A stretch of 64,000 nucleotides of DNA, from NCBI GenBank assembly GCA_905331475.1, contig CAJNYU010000718.1:62001-126000 (forward strand), written 5' to 3'. A program made the translations under genes and the position numbers. Positions 38,901 to 51,875 of the stretch are shown here, one piece after another. The notes beneath the pieces are model-generated. The model was given only the letters and a program-made list of their open reading frames with translations, made no database searches and was not told the DNA's origin. The stretch comes from Rotaria socialis (lineage: Eukaryota; Rotifera; Eurotatoria; Philodinida; Philodinidae). Numbering within the stretch: the stretch's first letter is position 1; every line of letters begins with the position of its first letter.

Positions 38901-41900
38901 CAAAAGTGTTCGAAATTCATCATCTCTTAAAAAAGACGCTTCATTCCAAGAACATTTCACTGCGAAATACGACCGAGGTTCTTCTTTTTCGATTGATGAA
39001 AACCACAGATCGGAATTGCTGATAGTATGAAGTTTGATTTATCTATATTTGATTTAACCCAAAAATGATTAATTAAGCAAGCAAGCATAAGAGTTTCATG
39101 ATTCGTTGTATTTGTATAAAATCAACGTGTTGACGATACTATTCATAAAAAAAGTTGCTTCGTTATTATAAAGTCAATAGGAAATCAAACAATTTAGAGA
39201 TTAGTCTCATTACTTCGAATAACAATATATGAAAATATTTCTGTTTATCTCAATCAAATGACATAGCCTTAAAGCGTTTTTTTATCCCCTTAGGTAAATA
39301 TATACTAGTTCTGGCCCGAAAACATTGCACTTTTTTGTTCTGAGTCACTGATTTTTATCTTGCTTTTGTATTATTCAGTAATGTTTAATAACATGACTAT
39401 TTGGATTATGAATAATAGAAGCTAAATAAGGCAAATATCATCAAGGTCTCTTTTGATAATAATGACGTTGGCTTAGCCAAATTTTCCTTCATGGGCCCAT
39501 AGAAGCGGTTAAGAATAGATATATAGGTGTACTGAATGTACTAACAATCAATAGAAAAGGATTGTCATAATAGGGACTGCTTAGGACATTCAGGGCTATA
39601 TCTGAATTTAGGCATTCATCCATTAAACTATGACAATTTTATCGAATAAAACAAAGGCGAACTGCTCTTATACGACTAGTATTTGTTTTGATCGTATGTG
39701 AACCATTTTTTAATTGCTTTTCGAAAATTAGAAATACAGTTCGATAAATGTGTAGTGGATACTACAGAATTTGTAGATGTTATTAGGCTTGATTGAATAT
39801 TGTAATGAACATCAGAGATGACTTCACAGTCAATATTGAAATAAAAAGATTTATTTCAACTAAAATATTGAAGAGCGAGCCAATGTTAGTCGAAGCTCGA
39901 ATATTACGCTATTATAAACAAGTTCTAAGTTAATTCAAGGTTTTCCTTACTTTGAAGCGTGTAATGGCGATTGATGTTATCAGCGGTGGACATCGTTCAT
40001 TTACCTTGACTTACCATTTTTTGACTAAATCATAAAAGAACACAGGAAAGAATCCGATTTTTTGCTGTTGTGGTTTGATTCATTGCAAAACAAAAACTAT
40101 GAATGTGTTAATATCACAACACATATCTTAATTCGTAGTTAGTTTATTAGCAAATATTTATCTTACGAATTGAATTCTGCAATGTGAAAGTAAAATCAAT
40201 CGAGTGTTTAGAAATTGAAAAATAAATTCTATTTTTACGATCGTCAATCTCTTCAAAATATCAACTACTAATAAATATTTACTATTACATCTTTTCTATC
40301 ACACTATGTTACTTCTCTGAATATCATTAAGCAGAAAATGACTGAATTTTTATTTTCAATTACTAATTCATCACTGGGAAAATTTCATTTTTAATATCAA
40401 ATATGGTCAATAAACTTGAAAAAGCTGACTTTTAAAATTGAATATTTCGTATTAGATATAAACAGGCGGCCTCGCCTCTGTACATTGTGCCTCCCAATAA
40501 TATTAATAGTCTATTTGACAAAAAGCAATTTTTTGTATCATTATTTTATAATGTTTTCACATTAATTTTGATTATTAATTTCTATAAGTGTTAATGTTCG
40601 GATAGATCTATAATATGTGTAATTAGTCAATCACGTTAGAATATTAAAAGTACTCCTACATGGACGAGAATATTGATTGAATAGTTTTTCTTGATTAAAA
40701 TAATTTTTACTATATTTTTTCTATATATATATATATATATATATGTATTTTTATTGCTCCGATTGGCATCTGTAAAATTAAAATTTTTTCAAGATAGCAA
40801 GATATTTTTGCTTATCTGAAGGACGATCAAGCCTATCATTAATAAATGCGGAAACATCGGATTTGCATCCGATTGTTATGTGTACTTCAAAAAGCGAAAA
40901 TGTACATCCATTTTTTTCTATAAGGCATAGATCTCATCAAGATACACCCCTTCTCACTAAATTACAAGGAGAAAATACAGGCATGCTACGTTAGCATGGA
41001 CCACACTGTATGCAACTCTATCCACTGATCACTGACTCTACTCTCAGCGTGATATAATATCTTTAGAGATCACAGAAAGTGAGCTCAGATTCGTGTTCAG
41101 CTTCGAAAACTGGATAAGAACAGTTATTTTTGAATGTTTTTGTGTTTGTATCTAGCAGGATTACGATCGTAAGCAACCTCATGAATTTATAAGAGATATA
41201 TGATAGGTACAGGCATCAGTATTTTCATAATCAATCATCAATAGTAATAGCTATCGAGTTCGGCTTTTTACCTTTCTATAGTCTTTTTGACTAGCTACAA
41301 AACTAGGCATTTGAGAAACTCCCAAACTGCTGGTCATCTGAAACATATCTAGGCAATTTGGTTTCTAGATGCAGTTTTTGTGTATTTTGAGACCTTTTTC
41401 AGTCAATGTTTCGTTAAAAAACTACGATTTTTTTCAAAACTAATATCCGATTCAAAATCAGCGTTAAAAACTGAGTCGATTTATATATGTTGTGGATAAT
41501 TCTGAGGAAAAAAAGTTTTTTTGAAAAATTCCTGTACTCCTCCTCAGGGATGGCCTTGTCAATAATGACAATTTTTTCGATAACTCAACCATTTCTTGAC
41601 GGATCCTTCTCATCTTCGAACTCGACTGAGACATTGATAAGGTTGAACTGTGTAGAAAATTTCATCATGATCTAACTCTCCTTTCGAAAGTTATCGTGTA
41701 AACGGACGGACGGGCACACTGACCGATTCTAGAGTGTACTCACTTTTTGAGTACACAAAAAAAAACTTCTATTTGGTTGAGTACTGATTTGAAAGAAGAT
41801 TTACTTTCATTTATTTAGAACAAACAATCCGTCGATTACAAGATGAACTAGATAATACAACACAATTACTCGAATCCATTCGTAGTAAAGGTAAGTAGTT

Positions 41901-44900
41901 TCAGAGAATAGGATCAAGTAACCTCTGGACAACTATAATCTCGATCTCAGTCTTTAAAAAATACTGTCCTGTCTTCTCTCTGTCTCATAAGTTGCAATTA
42001 TTCTGCAAAAAGTCCGTTTTACAATAAAACATATTTTCTAATCTACTTATAAACGTTCATCTCTAATAGGTTCAGAGATAAAGCTAACAGAAAATTTATA
42101 TTTTTAGGTGCTGATCTAACTCAATTGACAAATTTTCTTGATGGAACACTAAGTCATATTCGTTCCAGTGATTCAACACTAACTCCAACGTCAACAACGG
42201 TAATAGGGACCAAGGATGAAGATGTGTACTTTCTTTTATTCTATTAGAATTGTTCGGAATGTCGTCAATTGAAAAGTGCACTTGTATTGGAACTAACAGG
42301 CAAAGAACGTTTTCGTTTTGGTTATGAACAACTTTCATCTGTAAATAGAGTGAAAATTTAATTGAAAAATTTAATTGAAATTCTTATTTAGATGATTAAA
42401 GAAGCAGCGCCAATACTTCGAAGACAAAAACAAGATTATGAAGCATCATTTGAAGTCATTGCTAAATTAACCAGTGAATTAAACGAAGCTAGAAAAGTAC
42501 GATAAAAGAAGATAACTAATTGTCGTTATTGTTTGTCTTTTTTTCATTAAGGAATTGTCCGAATTACAACATTTATCAGGTGAAAGCATTGAAAATTATC
42601 GATATATACAACGCGAAAATCAATTCTTAATTAATGATAATAAATCATTGGCTACAAAGGTTAGAGAAATCTCGATTTCTTGAATTTAATCCGTACGAGT
42701 TCACTATAATCGTGCGAGAGATTTCCAAAAACGTTTTTCTACTAGATTTCCGACAGGTGAGATCTACTCTAGGCTTTTTACCCGCTAGTAATGATTTTCT
42801 TTCATTGAACGCGAGTATTCTTTTCTACACTAACCACCGGAGACGAGGAGTCGCTTTAGATTTTCGAAACTGTTGCTAGAGTAACTTCGGTTGATACATT
42901 TCTTTATAATCAATAGATTCAAGTACTTCTTGCTGAAATCGAAGAATTACGTACTGGAAATCGTCCATCAGAACGTGAAACGTCTGCCGAATATGATCCA
43001 AATCAGGAAGTACCATTAACATTTAGGTGAATAGTTCAGTTTTGTTTTTCGTATCGAGCTTTCTTTAATTTAATTTTTATCTTTAATTAGAAATGTGGCT
43101 GAACTTCAACATGTAAATCAAAAATTAGATAAACTTGTGCGTGAAATGCGTGCACAACACAATAATGACGATGAGGATCTAAATCGAACAAGATTTGATG
43201 AACTCAAAAAAGAACATCAACAACAACAACAAAAATTAAAAGAAACAAAAAATCAGTTCGATTCATTAGAAACACAAGTTTGCATTAAATTTCACAAAAG
43301 AAAATGTTTTTTTCTTCTTGTTTTTTCTTAGACGGCATCACTAATTCAAGAACGAGATTTTCTCCGTTTATTAGTTTCTCGTTCATCATCATCACAATCT
43401 GTATATTGAAATTTCTTATTTTTCGATAAATCATTCATTCTCTTTTAGACTTCATCAACGAACCCAATAGTTGATTGTCATCAAGTAGAAAATCTACGAG
43501 ATCAAGTGAATCGTTTACAAGAAAAAATCGATGCTCTAACAAAGAAAAATACACAATTAGCTAATGAAAAAGATGATCTTATCAGGTTAGAATAATCTGC
43601 ATTTAAATTTTAATTAAAAAGATAATTGTTTTTCGTAGAACATCAAATGAAAAAGTGCGTTCGATTCAATATGAACTTTTAACAGCACGAACTGAAGTTG
43701 AACAAACAAATGAAAAAGTATTTTGCAATTATTTATTGTCGTTCGTAGATAAATTTTATCATTGTGTTTTAGCTAAGTCTAATCAATGATGAACAAGCCA
43801 CAAATAGATTAACAATTGCTTCTTTGAGAACGGAAATTAACGGTTGGCAAGAAAGACATACCATGTTGGCTCAAATTAGAAATAAACAAGAACAACAATA
43901 TTTCAGTGTTTTAACAGTAATATTCAAAAGCGTTTCAATATGTAGTGCAAAGGGCGCTCGGATTTTCACTGTCGTATTCTATAGATAATACTTGCTCAGA
44001 TTCAGTTTACTTAGTTTTAGATCAAAGGCCAAACCGAAGAAAAGTCCTTGGCAAAGAAGATTCTGAAAGATGCTGTCTAAGAGGAAGCTTTTCTATTATT
44101 TGATTTTTTGGCGAATAGTTACTATGGAGGGGAATTCTCTACAGCAATCGTAATTCGACTTCGACAAATGAAATTGGTCCGTATGTTACTGGACGCATAA
44201 CCCAAAATCATGCCACGAGACTATATGATAGCCAATTTTCTCGCGTGATTAGTTTCAAACTTGACAGAAATACTCATTGAACAGTTTTCACCAGATTTCC
44301 TTGGCGATTAAGATTTAAGAGTGTCCGCTCCTGGGAACCCTGACACTTCTATTCGTGATGTTTCGTATCTGAAGATAGCCCTCGTCTTTGAAAAATAGCA
44401 TCAGATATTAATTATCTTCGTTGAAATTTGTTTTCTATGAAAATGAATTTCATGGAAAGTAATCGAAATCGGATATTATATTCACTTAGTCCTAGTTTAG
44501 TACATATTATTGTGTTTTCTTGAATCTCTAAATTAAAACAATTGATATTGCCCTAGGAATTACGCCAATTGAAAGACGAAAAATCTTCATTAGAATGCCG
44601 TTTAAACACATTGGAAAACGAACGTAAATTTGATTCAATAAAACAGGAACAAATTGAAAATGAATGCATGTTATTAAAAAGTGAAATCGTCAAAAATGAA
44701 CAAATTCAGCCGGTTATTGAAAAACTTCAAGTAAGAATAGATGCAAAACAATAGTTTTTTTTCTAAGAAATTATAATTGAATTTAAATTTTCCTTCCAAT
44801 AGAATTTAGCTGAATTTACAAAAGAAAGAACTAAAGCTATGTTTCAAGCTAAAATAAATGATCTTACAAAACAAAATGACGAATTAAACGAAAGACTTCG

Positions 44901-47900
44901 TCAAAATGAACATGAAAAAGAACTAGTCGAGCGTACATATCAATCGCGATTAGATGAAGTAATACAAAACTTACAACAAGAAAAATCAAATCATGCAGAA
45001 ACACGAACGAAATTTGCTGCAGAAAAAGAAAAAGCTGAGCAAGTACAAAAACAGGTAAAAAAATTATCGTTTAATTAAAATATTTTAACTGTTCTCATTG
45101 TTTTTAGCTTAGCGATATAGAAACAAAACTAAATTCGAATACATATCAAAAGACTGGTTTGTTTAAAAAAAAGAAGATTTTGTTTTTTGTCGAGTGAATT
45201 CTCGTTTTTGAATAGATTTTGAACAACAACTGGGTGATTATGAAAAAGAATTGAAAATGCTTAGAGTTAAACTTGATGCAGCTAATAATGAATTAGAATG
45301 TAGGAATAGCAAAAAAAAAACATTTCATTTTGATTCTTTTAAAAAACTTCTCTTCTAGTAAAACAAACATTAATTCAGTCCAGTGCTGATAATGTCAATC
45401 AATTGAATGCTAACGGACAAAAGGCAATCGATGAACTTGAAAAAGTCAAACAAGTATGATTCGATTGGAGATTTCTGGTTCTTTTTTGTATTGTGAAGAA
45501 TTTATTCTTTAGGAGTTTGTAGAAAAATCGAATAATTATGAAAACGAAATCGAACGACTTAAACAAGGTAAAGAATTAGGAGTTTTCGATGATTTGACAT
45601 AAGAAATGTTTAAGAAAACACGAAAAGCTCGCACGGCGATTATTTGAATAACCGAGCTCTCAGCCATAACTCGGTGTATTCACTCGCTTGTTAACACCTG
45701 TTTGATGCAGATAGAAATTTTGAATTCTCTCGGTATTTCGTTGGGTCCACGCAGTGAAGTTACACCCACTTGTCGCATCCTTTCGATAAATTAGCAAAAG
45801 CTATTTCTAGCATGTTCATAATTGAACATTTTGAAATCATATTTAGATATTGTTAATCATCAATCCATTGTTACTCAAAATGAAGAAAATATTCGTTCAT
45901 TAAACGAACGCATTCAAACAATAAATGAGCAACATCAAGCTGAAGTAAGAATATCAGTCCTCTGCCTACGGATAAATTCAGCGTAAACTTCATTCTAGTT
46001 GTTACAATCAAATGAACGCAATGAACAGATAGGCAACGAAAAAAATGAACTTCTACAACAAATACAAAATATCGAAGTAGCACGCGATGAAAATGAACAA
46101 TTAAAAGAAAACATTATTCAGGTAATTTTCTCATTTTTTTTCTTCAAATAAATAAAATCAATGAAATCATTTTCAGTTGACATCAACCATTGAACAGCAA
46201 CAAGCAAACTATAGTGAATTAGAAAGACAACATAATGAACTTTCACAAACAATGATGTCGTTACAAACTGACAATGAACGATTTCTCGAACAAATTCAAC
46301 AGTATGAAACAACCATCATGCAAAAGGATGACATGCTAAAAGTTCAACAAGACATAACTCAACAACTCGAGCAACGCTTTGCTGAACTCGAACAAAAACA
46401 TACTGAACAGCATTCTCTAATGATTAAAGTATAACAATACAACAACGACCAAACTAATCTAACCAATCGTTTCCTTTTTATTTCAGTTATCAACACATTT
46501 AGCTGCCAAAGAAAGTGAAGCCAATGCCTCAACAACTGATTCGACAGTGAATGAAACATGGAATACAATACTGTCAATGAACAAGTAAAAACAATTGAAA
46601 AAATCGGAAGTCTGAAGATCATCGAGTTCTCTTTTTTTCTAGCTATCTTCGTGTTGAAAATACTCGTTTAACCGATGATCTCGAACGTATTCGATTGGAA
46701 ATTAGCCATTTAACTGAACGTAGTAATAAATTAGAACAATCATATATAAATGATCAACAGATGATCGACGAACTTAAATTAAAAAATCAATCATTACAAA
46801 CGTTACAAGAACGCTTTGACAATGATCAACAGCAAATAAGTGATCTACAAGAGAAATGCAATTTATGCGAACAAGAAAAAGAAAATATTCAACAAAAAAA
46901 TCAACTATTTCAAACAACTATTGAACAGCTCAATCAAGAAAAACAACTGTTAAATAATCAAATTAAAGAATCCGAAGAACAAGCATCTGCAAACCAAAAC
47001 AAATTAACTCTCAAAACAGCGGAATTGTACGTTAAAAGATTCGCTTTTATTACAGTTAAAAAACGATAGGATATATGAAGTAAACGTTCTTTTCGAAGTG
47101 GAGAATCAATTTCCCTACGTAAAACCAAAATAGTACTTTTCGGCTTTACTCCCGCTGGACTTTCGGAATACGAGCGTTTTGTTGCATCCCCTTCGATATC
47201 ATCCATCGTCTAAAACATTCTTTATTGTATTATTGAAATATCTAGAATCGTTGTCTTTTCTTTTTTAATTTAAAGAGAACGGCAAGGAGCTGAAATCGAT
47301 GATCTCAAAGGAAGTTTAAAACAAATTGAATTCGACAATCAAGCATTGAAACAAAACAATGCTAAAGTTTGTTTCTCAATGAAAACAACTTCATCAAACT
47401 TTCATATCTCTTTTCTTCTATTAGTTAAGAAATATTGCGATTAAATATCGATCAAGTGCTGTAGCTGCAGCTGCAACAAACCCATCGGCTCCTGCCACAA
47501 CGACAACAACGCCCGCAACCGATGCCGATGAACTGATGAGCGCAGGCACAACAGAGGTTCCACCTACAACTGAAGTTGCACCAGAAGTCAATAAAGTATT
47601 GTTCAAAAAACAAACATCGCTCTTTTGTTTTCTAACTTAAAACACGTTAAATTTAATTCAGAATCGTTCATTATCAGCTGAATTATCTGAAAAAATGAAT
47701 AAACTTCGTGATGCTCTTGTCATGGCACGTACGACAATAACATCTCAACAAAAACGCATGTCTCAAATGACCACGGAATTAACACGTGCAAAACAAGCCC
47801 GTATATCAAATGATCTCAATGGTTTGAATATTAGTTTGAAATTTTCTATAAAAAAAAGAATATTCGTTTTTATTTTTCTAGAGATTCACTCAATGGTTGA

Positions 47901-49930
47901 TAATATTCGGCAAGCTTATGAAACTGAAATCAATGATCTTAAACATATTATACAATTATTTGATAATATTGATTCTAATGAACATATGGCAGAAATAGTA
48001 CGTTTACGAAAAAAAATCGACGAATTAACGGCACCAAATAAAGTATGAAATTTTCATAGGAAACTTTTCTTTCAAGTAAATTTTTCTTTTTTAGTCCTCA
48101 ACAATAATGAGCACAATTACTATATCAACAAGCAAACAGTCAGAAGATGTTTCATCGAAAGCAGCTCGACCTCAAGCATTTGCTTCTCCGATGACACAGT
48201 TCGTTTTTCTTCCTGCCGTTTTGTTATGTTTATTTCTAATGAAATATTTTTTGTTAACTAGAGAACCAGTTATTTCTCGTGTTGCTCCAATGGCTCCATC
48301 CAGTGGTCGTCAAATTGGTGTAGCAATACCAATGACAGCATCAGCTACATCAACAACTACAAGTGCGTCGCTTTGGACGGGTACAACTACAACAGAAACA
48401 ACTACTACACGTATGTTAAAGAAAATTATTTTTCAATCGAATTATTTTCTTTTTTTATCTAATTGAAATAGAAGTAACAACTCCAGTTGAACATCCAACA
48501 ACAACTCAATTAACAACAGCAGCTGGTGTTAATCTATTAATGAAACGTACAAGACCTGATGATAATGATCATAAGTAATTATAAATCACAATTTTCAACT
48601 AGAATAATTATTTAAACGTCTATTTTAGGCCAACCGAATCTACACTTAAACGATCGAAACCAGAAACCGAAGTAAATATCGATTTCTATGTTAATTCTAT
48701 AAATAGAATAAATTCTAAATAATAGCATCAACGACTAATCACTAGACATGAGAACAATAATGTAAGAAAAACGTTAGAATTCTTTTAAAAAAACATTAGC
48801 GAACTATATACGAATATATCCGAAGATAGTTTTCTCTATAGATCATTTCAGTTGTGTAAATCTTCTTTTGAATATCATATGCTGTCCACAAATAGGTTTA
48901 AGACAAGAATATCTCAATTCAATATCGAATTTGAAGGTTTTTCATTTTTGTCTGACTTTCATCAGAGTCCATAAATGACTGATACTCTCTCTCTTGATTG
49001 GAATGGTGTTTGATTTTTTTCCACTATTATTGATTGAATAAGAACAGTGTCGTTTCAATCTTGTAAATTTCTATAGACTTCTCCATTGATTGCTCATGTT
49101 GAACCGCAAGTACGAGAACAACAACAACAACAACACTCGATTCCCATTCAAGTAAATCTTTGTTTTAAACATAAATTTCGACTTTCTATAATCTATATAT
49201 ATATTTAAGGAGCAACAAGAAATTATTGAAACAAGTGAGTATTCTAATGAGTAATACTCAAACAGCAAAAATAAACTTTCTCTCTTAGATGTCATGAGTA
49301 CGACACGAACAGATACAATAATGGTATAATATAAAATTTCGTGTTTGATTATTAAACCAAAACGAAAATCTTATTTAGATATCTGCTGAGAATGACGCAA
49401 TGAATACATCTATGGAAGAAACAACCTCGACGGGCCAATGTAAGTTGATGTGCTTGTTTTTGCTTCGTTGAAAATTTTTATCCTATTTTGTTCTAAACAG
49501 TAGATGGTGGAGTTTCATCGAATAATGCAGGTGCACCATTAATAAATGTTGTTACCAATGCTGATACAACGGCTGGAACAACAACAATAACCGAATCAAC
49601 TAATATAACTACTGCTGAGCAAACAGCTGATCAGCGACGTGATATTTTACCAATAGTTTACGATGTGCAATCAATTACAACGCTTGGTGCTGGTGGATCA
49701 GCTCAAATAGCTCGTGGTACTACGGGTCGAACACGTCCTTTTATTACTAGTAAGTCGATTATGCAAAGTGTTCAAACTATTTTAATTGATTGCTTTCAGT
49801 TTCGGGCACTCGCCGACCATGGTCAACCCGAGGTGGAATTGGTGGTGGCGGCAGTGGCGGCGGTAGCGGTGCAAGAGGAGGACCAGCTGGACGTGGCACT
49901 GGTGGCGTTGGACCATCAGCTCGTCAATAG
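29992..49930 (+). CDS. TPR: nucleoprotein TPR (nuclear basket, Megator/Mlp family)
   Basis: Large coiled-coil protein of the nuclear-pore basket. The constitutive model has 46 exons from ATG 29992 to TAG 49928-49930, 5460 nt, 1819 aa, with all phases consistent. Exon 1 (29992-30157) joins exon 2 (from 32682) to give FKLSTEQRFHELAREYD, matching TPR's FKVESEQQYFEIEKRL. Other anchors: EAAPILRRQKQDYEASFEVI, ENYRYIQRENQFLINDNKSL, ERDFLRLLVSRSSS (TPR: QRDMYRILLSQTT) and the long rods to 46.4-47.4 kb. The C-terminus is Thr/Ser/Pro-rich and disordered, with a KR-rich patch (KRTRPDD, LKRSKPE) and a Gly/Arg-rich end (TRRPWSTRGGIGGGG...GPSARQ), like TPR's terminal RG segment. Exon 10 ends 35289 and exon 11 begins 41819, leaving a 6.5-kb intron with a nested gene. 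Exon 42 is 25 nt. The exon 2 donor (about 32786, gttcgt) is weak and the least certain junction. Confidence 0.93.
30469..31957 (+). CDS. BEN-domain exons within TPR intron 1 (cassette or nested gene)
   Basis: Three exons: 30469-30719, 30767-30943 and 31403-31886, or read through to the TAG at 31955-31957. The first two give an Asn/Gln-rich helical stretch (LETLIYIVHEINLEQVKLST) and a Ser/Asn-rich linker. The third codes a BEN-type domain: KRAIGRLLTFLIRQFFSNEE, LRNASLDGRV, then MSIIDKHLKSIFG and a Cys/Arg-containing end, in the usual L..LL..LF..EEL..SSL.GR order. BEN domains occur in chromatin and transcription factors. The first exon needs a phase-1 donor, supplied by TPR exon 1, and the third can end in phase 1 (ATG|gtaag), as TPR exon 2 requires. 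The block is 912 nt, 304 codons. It may be alternative TPR exons, or a separate gene using ATG 30528. Confidence 0.65.
31958..32681. other. TPR intron 1, 3' part
   Basis: AT-rich; no exon seen before the TPR exon 2 acceptor. The TPR introns 33063-34382, 43917-44556 and 48672-49076 also show no coding sequence I can support. Confidence 0.4.
35306..36545 (-). CDS. small single-pass membrane protein, nested antisense in TPR intron 10
   Basis: Five exons on the minus strand: 36511-36545, 36310-36446, 36116-36261, 35758-35849, 35306-35702. They total 807 nt, 268 aa, in one frame with GT-AG junctions. A short N-terminus (MYSGPNIAQPSGGAARTTLP) precedes one strongly hydrophobic helix, about residues 21-47 (VIGAIVCGGLLLLLLAATII). 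An SGRRRRDTDN site follows near residue 80, a possible furin-type cleavage point. Then come a basic AKKRRYAFAKRATTTV run and a Cys-containing domain (SSCISTSCQTGAGTACTSLL). The end is a Thr/Pro mucin-like tail (TTPPTVPVTPTTTSPTPT). A single-pass protein with an extracellular glycosylated C-terminus is plausible. I do not recognise the family. Confidence 0.65.
36546..41818. other. rest of TPR intron 10
   Basis: 5.3 kb of AT-rich intron. It includes a (TA)n run at 40721-40744 and the repeat-like block described separately at 41240-41760. The plus-strand ORF at 36609-36821 overlaps the promoter of the nested gene and has no domain support. I see no other gene in 37-41 kb. Confidence 0.45.
41240..41760 (+). 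repeat. putative dispersed repeat ending in a hairpin
   Basis: Within TPR intron 10. The block has the style of interspersed repeats seen in many invertebrate genomes: '...aaatttcatcatgatc', 'agttatcgtgtaaacggacg', then a short perfect hairpin GTGTACTCA-CTTT-TTGAGTACAC at about 41734-41757. No ORF of note. Family unknown; the call rests on pattern recognition, since only one copy lies in the window. Confidence 0.35.
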
Positions 49931-50105
49931 ACATTCTATATATTTTCCTCTCTTTTTATATTACTGTGCTATTATGCTAACTAAATGTATAATCTGTAGT
50001 ATGTGTATTCAAAATCTCGCTGTGTGTTCTACTTTCCAGTGTGATTTGTCCATGTCAGCACTTAAGCTGGTGTTCTAAATAGAAGTACAAGTTATGTTGG
50101 ATTTA

Positions 50106-50111
50106 AATAAA
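50106..50111 (+). promoter_or_regulatory. poly(A) signal of TPR
   Basis: AATAAA 176 bp after the TPR stop codon. Confidence 0.55.
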
Positions 50112-51290
50112 ACTTAATAGAAAATTACTATATTTTTTAAAGTCTTTTCGCGTACATCCTACGTTTGACACTCATTTATTTAAAAAAAGACCTGAATATC
50201 AGTTGACGATGTGTAACATGAAAATCAGTTTCAGAAGAAAGTGAATACGAAGAAAACTACATTAATGATTGTATATTGGTAGGTATAGAACAGTTCATTT
50301 GTTTGACTCAGTAGTGATATTCTTTATCAAAATATTATAGCAGTGATTGTATTTTATGTAATATAGTTTATTTCATTGTATCTACTGTACAGCGACTGTA
50401 GTCACATAGAAATCCAAGTGACTATTTGATTAGCTTTTAAATAGGTGAAATCAAGTTCGTGCGTGAATAATTTTCTTATTAAAAGCAAAATACGAACGAA
50501 TCCATGTAGTTATCATGATGCGAAAGTAGAACGCTTATACGTAGTCACTAGTCCGTAGAGCTACGCATCGTAAAAGTGACAGAAAGAAAAGCTCGTATGA
50601 TGTGATTAGTGCGATTGGGGCGCTAATCGAGTCTTTTTCGTTCACAAAGTCAAATCTTGAAATTGATTTTAACAGTAATAAAAAAATAATAATAATAATA
50701 AGAGATAATTATATTTAAAGTCAATAGAAGTGTATGTTGGATGTAATCGAGAAATAAGTGCGACAGTCTTGATGGACCTAAACGATTTTAGGACAACATT
50801 ATGTGATTTGCTTTTCTTGGTTAAGAGACGCTCTGACTGTGAACGCATGATCGTACTCGAACGATTTGATCTGAAGCTCCTTACAAAGAGTTGAATAACT
50901 AACTCGTGCTTCGCATGTTCGGAAACACTGCTATTGGATTTCGATAGTAAACTTGCGAATGTAAAACAATCGATTATTCGATATGTCCGGCAATAATCTA
51001 TCTAGAGGCTTGATTAAAAAAGACTTTATTTTATTTTTTTTTGCTGAATGAATTGATTGCTTAAAGGACAGGTTTCGTCACAGTGCTTTCAAATGGATTT
51101 TCGTTTTTACTTTTTATTCTCAATTACAGCGTTTGAACAGCTCTCAATGTTTAATATATTTTTAACAAAAAAAAACTGCTTGAAGATATAAAACAATTGA
51201 ATTTCGTTTCCTTGATATTCTTTTCATGAGCGCTCTATTCGTGTTTGTTAGTCGTTGGCCACCTTTGTTTCGATTAACAAAAACATCCAT
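50112..51290. other. intergenic, 1.2 kb
   Basis: AT-rich, with an (AAT)n run at 50686-50700. No gene seen. Confidence 0.4.
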
Positions 51291-51292
51291 TC

Positions 51293-51300
51293 TATAAATA
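51293..51300 (+). promoter_or_regulatory. TATA box of the mini-gene at 51379
   Basis: TATAAATA, 86 bp before an ATG that is followed by a consensus donor. This is the clearest TATA box in the window. Confidence 0.45.
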
Positions 51301-51378
51301 GCCGATATTGACGACTAATTCAGTGTTCACTCTTCGTCTTTTTCTTGAACTCAAATTCATTCTTTAGCTTCCTAACAA

Positions 51379-51655
51379 ATGGCGATATCGGGTCAAAATG
51401 TAAGCTGGGTATATTCTTCTCATCGTGAAAAGTTTTAAACAACTGTTTTTATTTTAGAAGGAAGATTTGACCCTCGAAATAATGAGATTGCCATTTCTTA
51501 TGGATAGTATGCGAGTAGTCAAATACACTTGCAATGATCAATATGCCGAAATAAAAGCAAAAAGGAGCTGTTATGCTCGACAGCTCGCAACCAGACAAAT
51601 TTTTGGGGGAACGCGCTTAGACACTCAATCGGGAACCGCGATTATGAGTCAGTAA
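51379..51655 (+). CDS. short two-exon ORF running into a foldback repeat
   Basis: Exons 51379-51399 (MAISGQN, donor gtaagc) and 51458-51655 give 72 residues: KEDLTLEIMRLPFLMDSMRV and so on, ending AIMSQ. A TATA box lies upstream and the splice sites are good, so a real promoter and gene start are likely. The last 17-25 codons, from about 51580 on, lie inside the left arm of an inverted repeat, so the present stop is supplied by the element. It may be a gene truncated by an insertion, or a small gene of the element itself. Product unknown. Confidence 0.4.
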
Positions 51656-51875
51656 CGAAACGTAAGGAACGCGTTTTTTACGCAGAATTCTCACTTGCAG
51701 AGCGTCAAAACTCCAATCCTCAGCGTTTAAACTCTCAGAATTGAAGTTTTGACGCTCTGCAAGTGAGAATTCTGAGTAAAAAACGCGTTTCTTGCGTTTC
51801 GTTACTGACTTACAGTCGCGGTTCGCGATTGAGAGTTTAAACGCGCTTCTCCAAAAGTTCGTCTGCTTGGACTGT
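51580..51875. repeat. foldback element, about 295 bp
   Basis: Left arm about 51585-51710 and right arm about 51745-51870 are inverted copies. The shared core includes GAATTCTCACTTGCAGAGCG and AACGCGTTTTTTAC, with GTCAGTAACGAAACG further out. Identity is highest near the loop and falls outward, and the sequence CGTTTAAACTCTCA recurs in the loop and right arm. No target duplication is identifiable. Confidence 0.7.

Noticed and set aside
46958-47206. Minus-strand 82-codon ORF over TPR intron 32
   Set aside because: Mostly antisense of a TPR exon and its short intron; no independent support.
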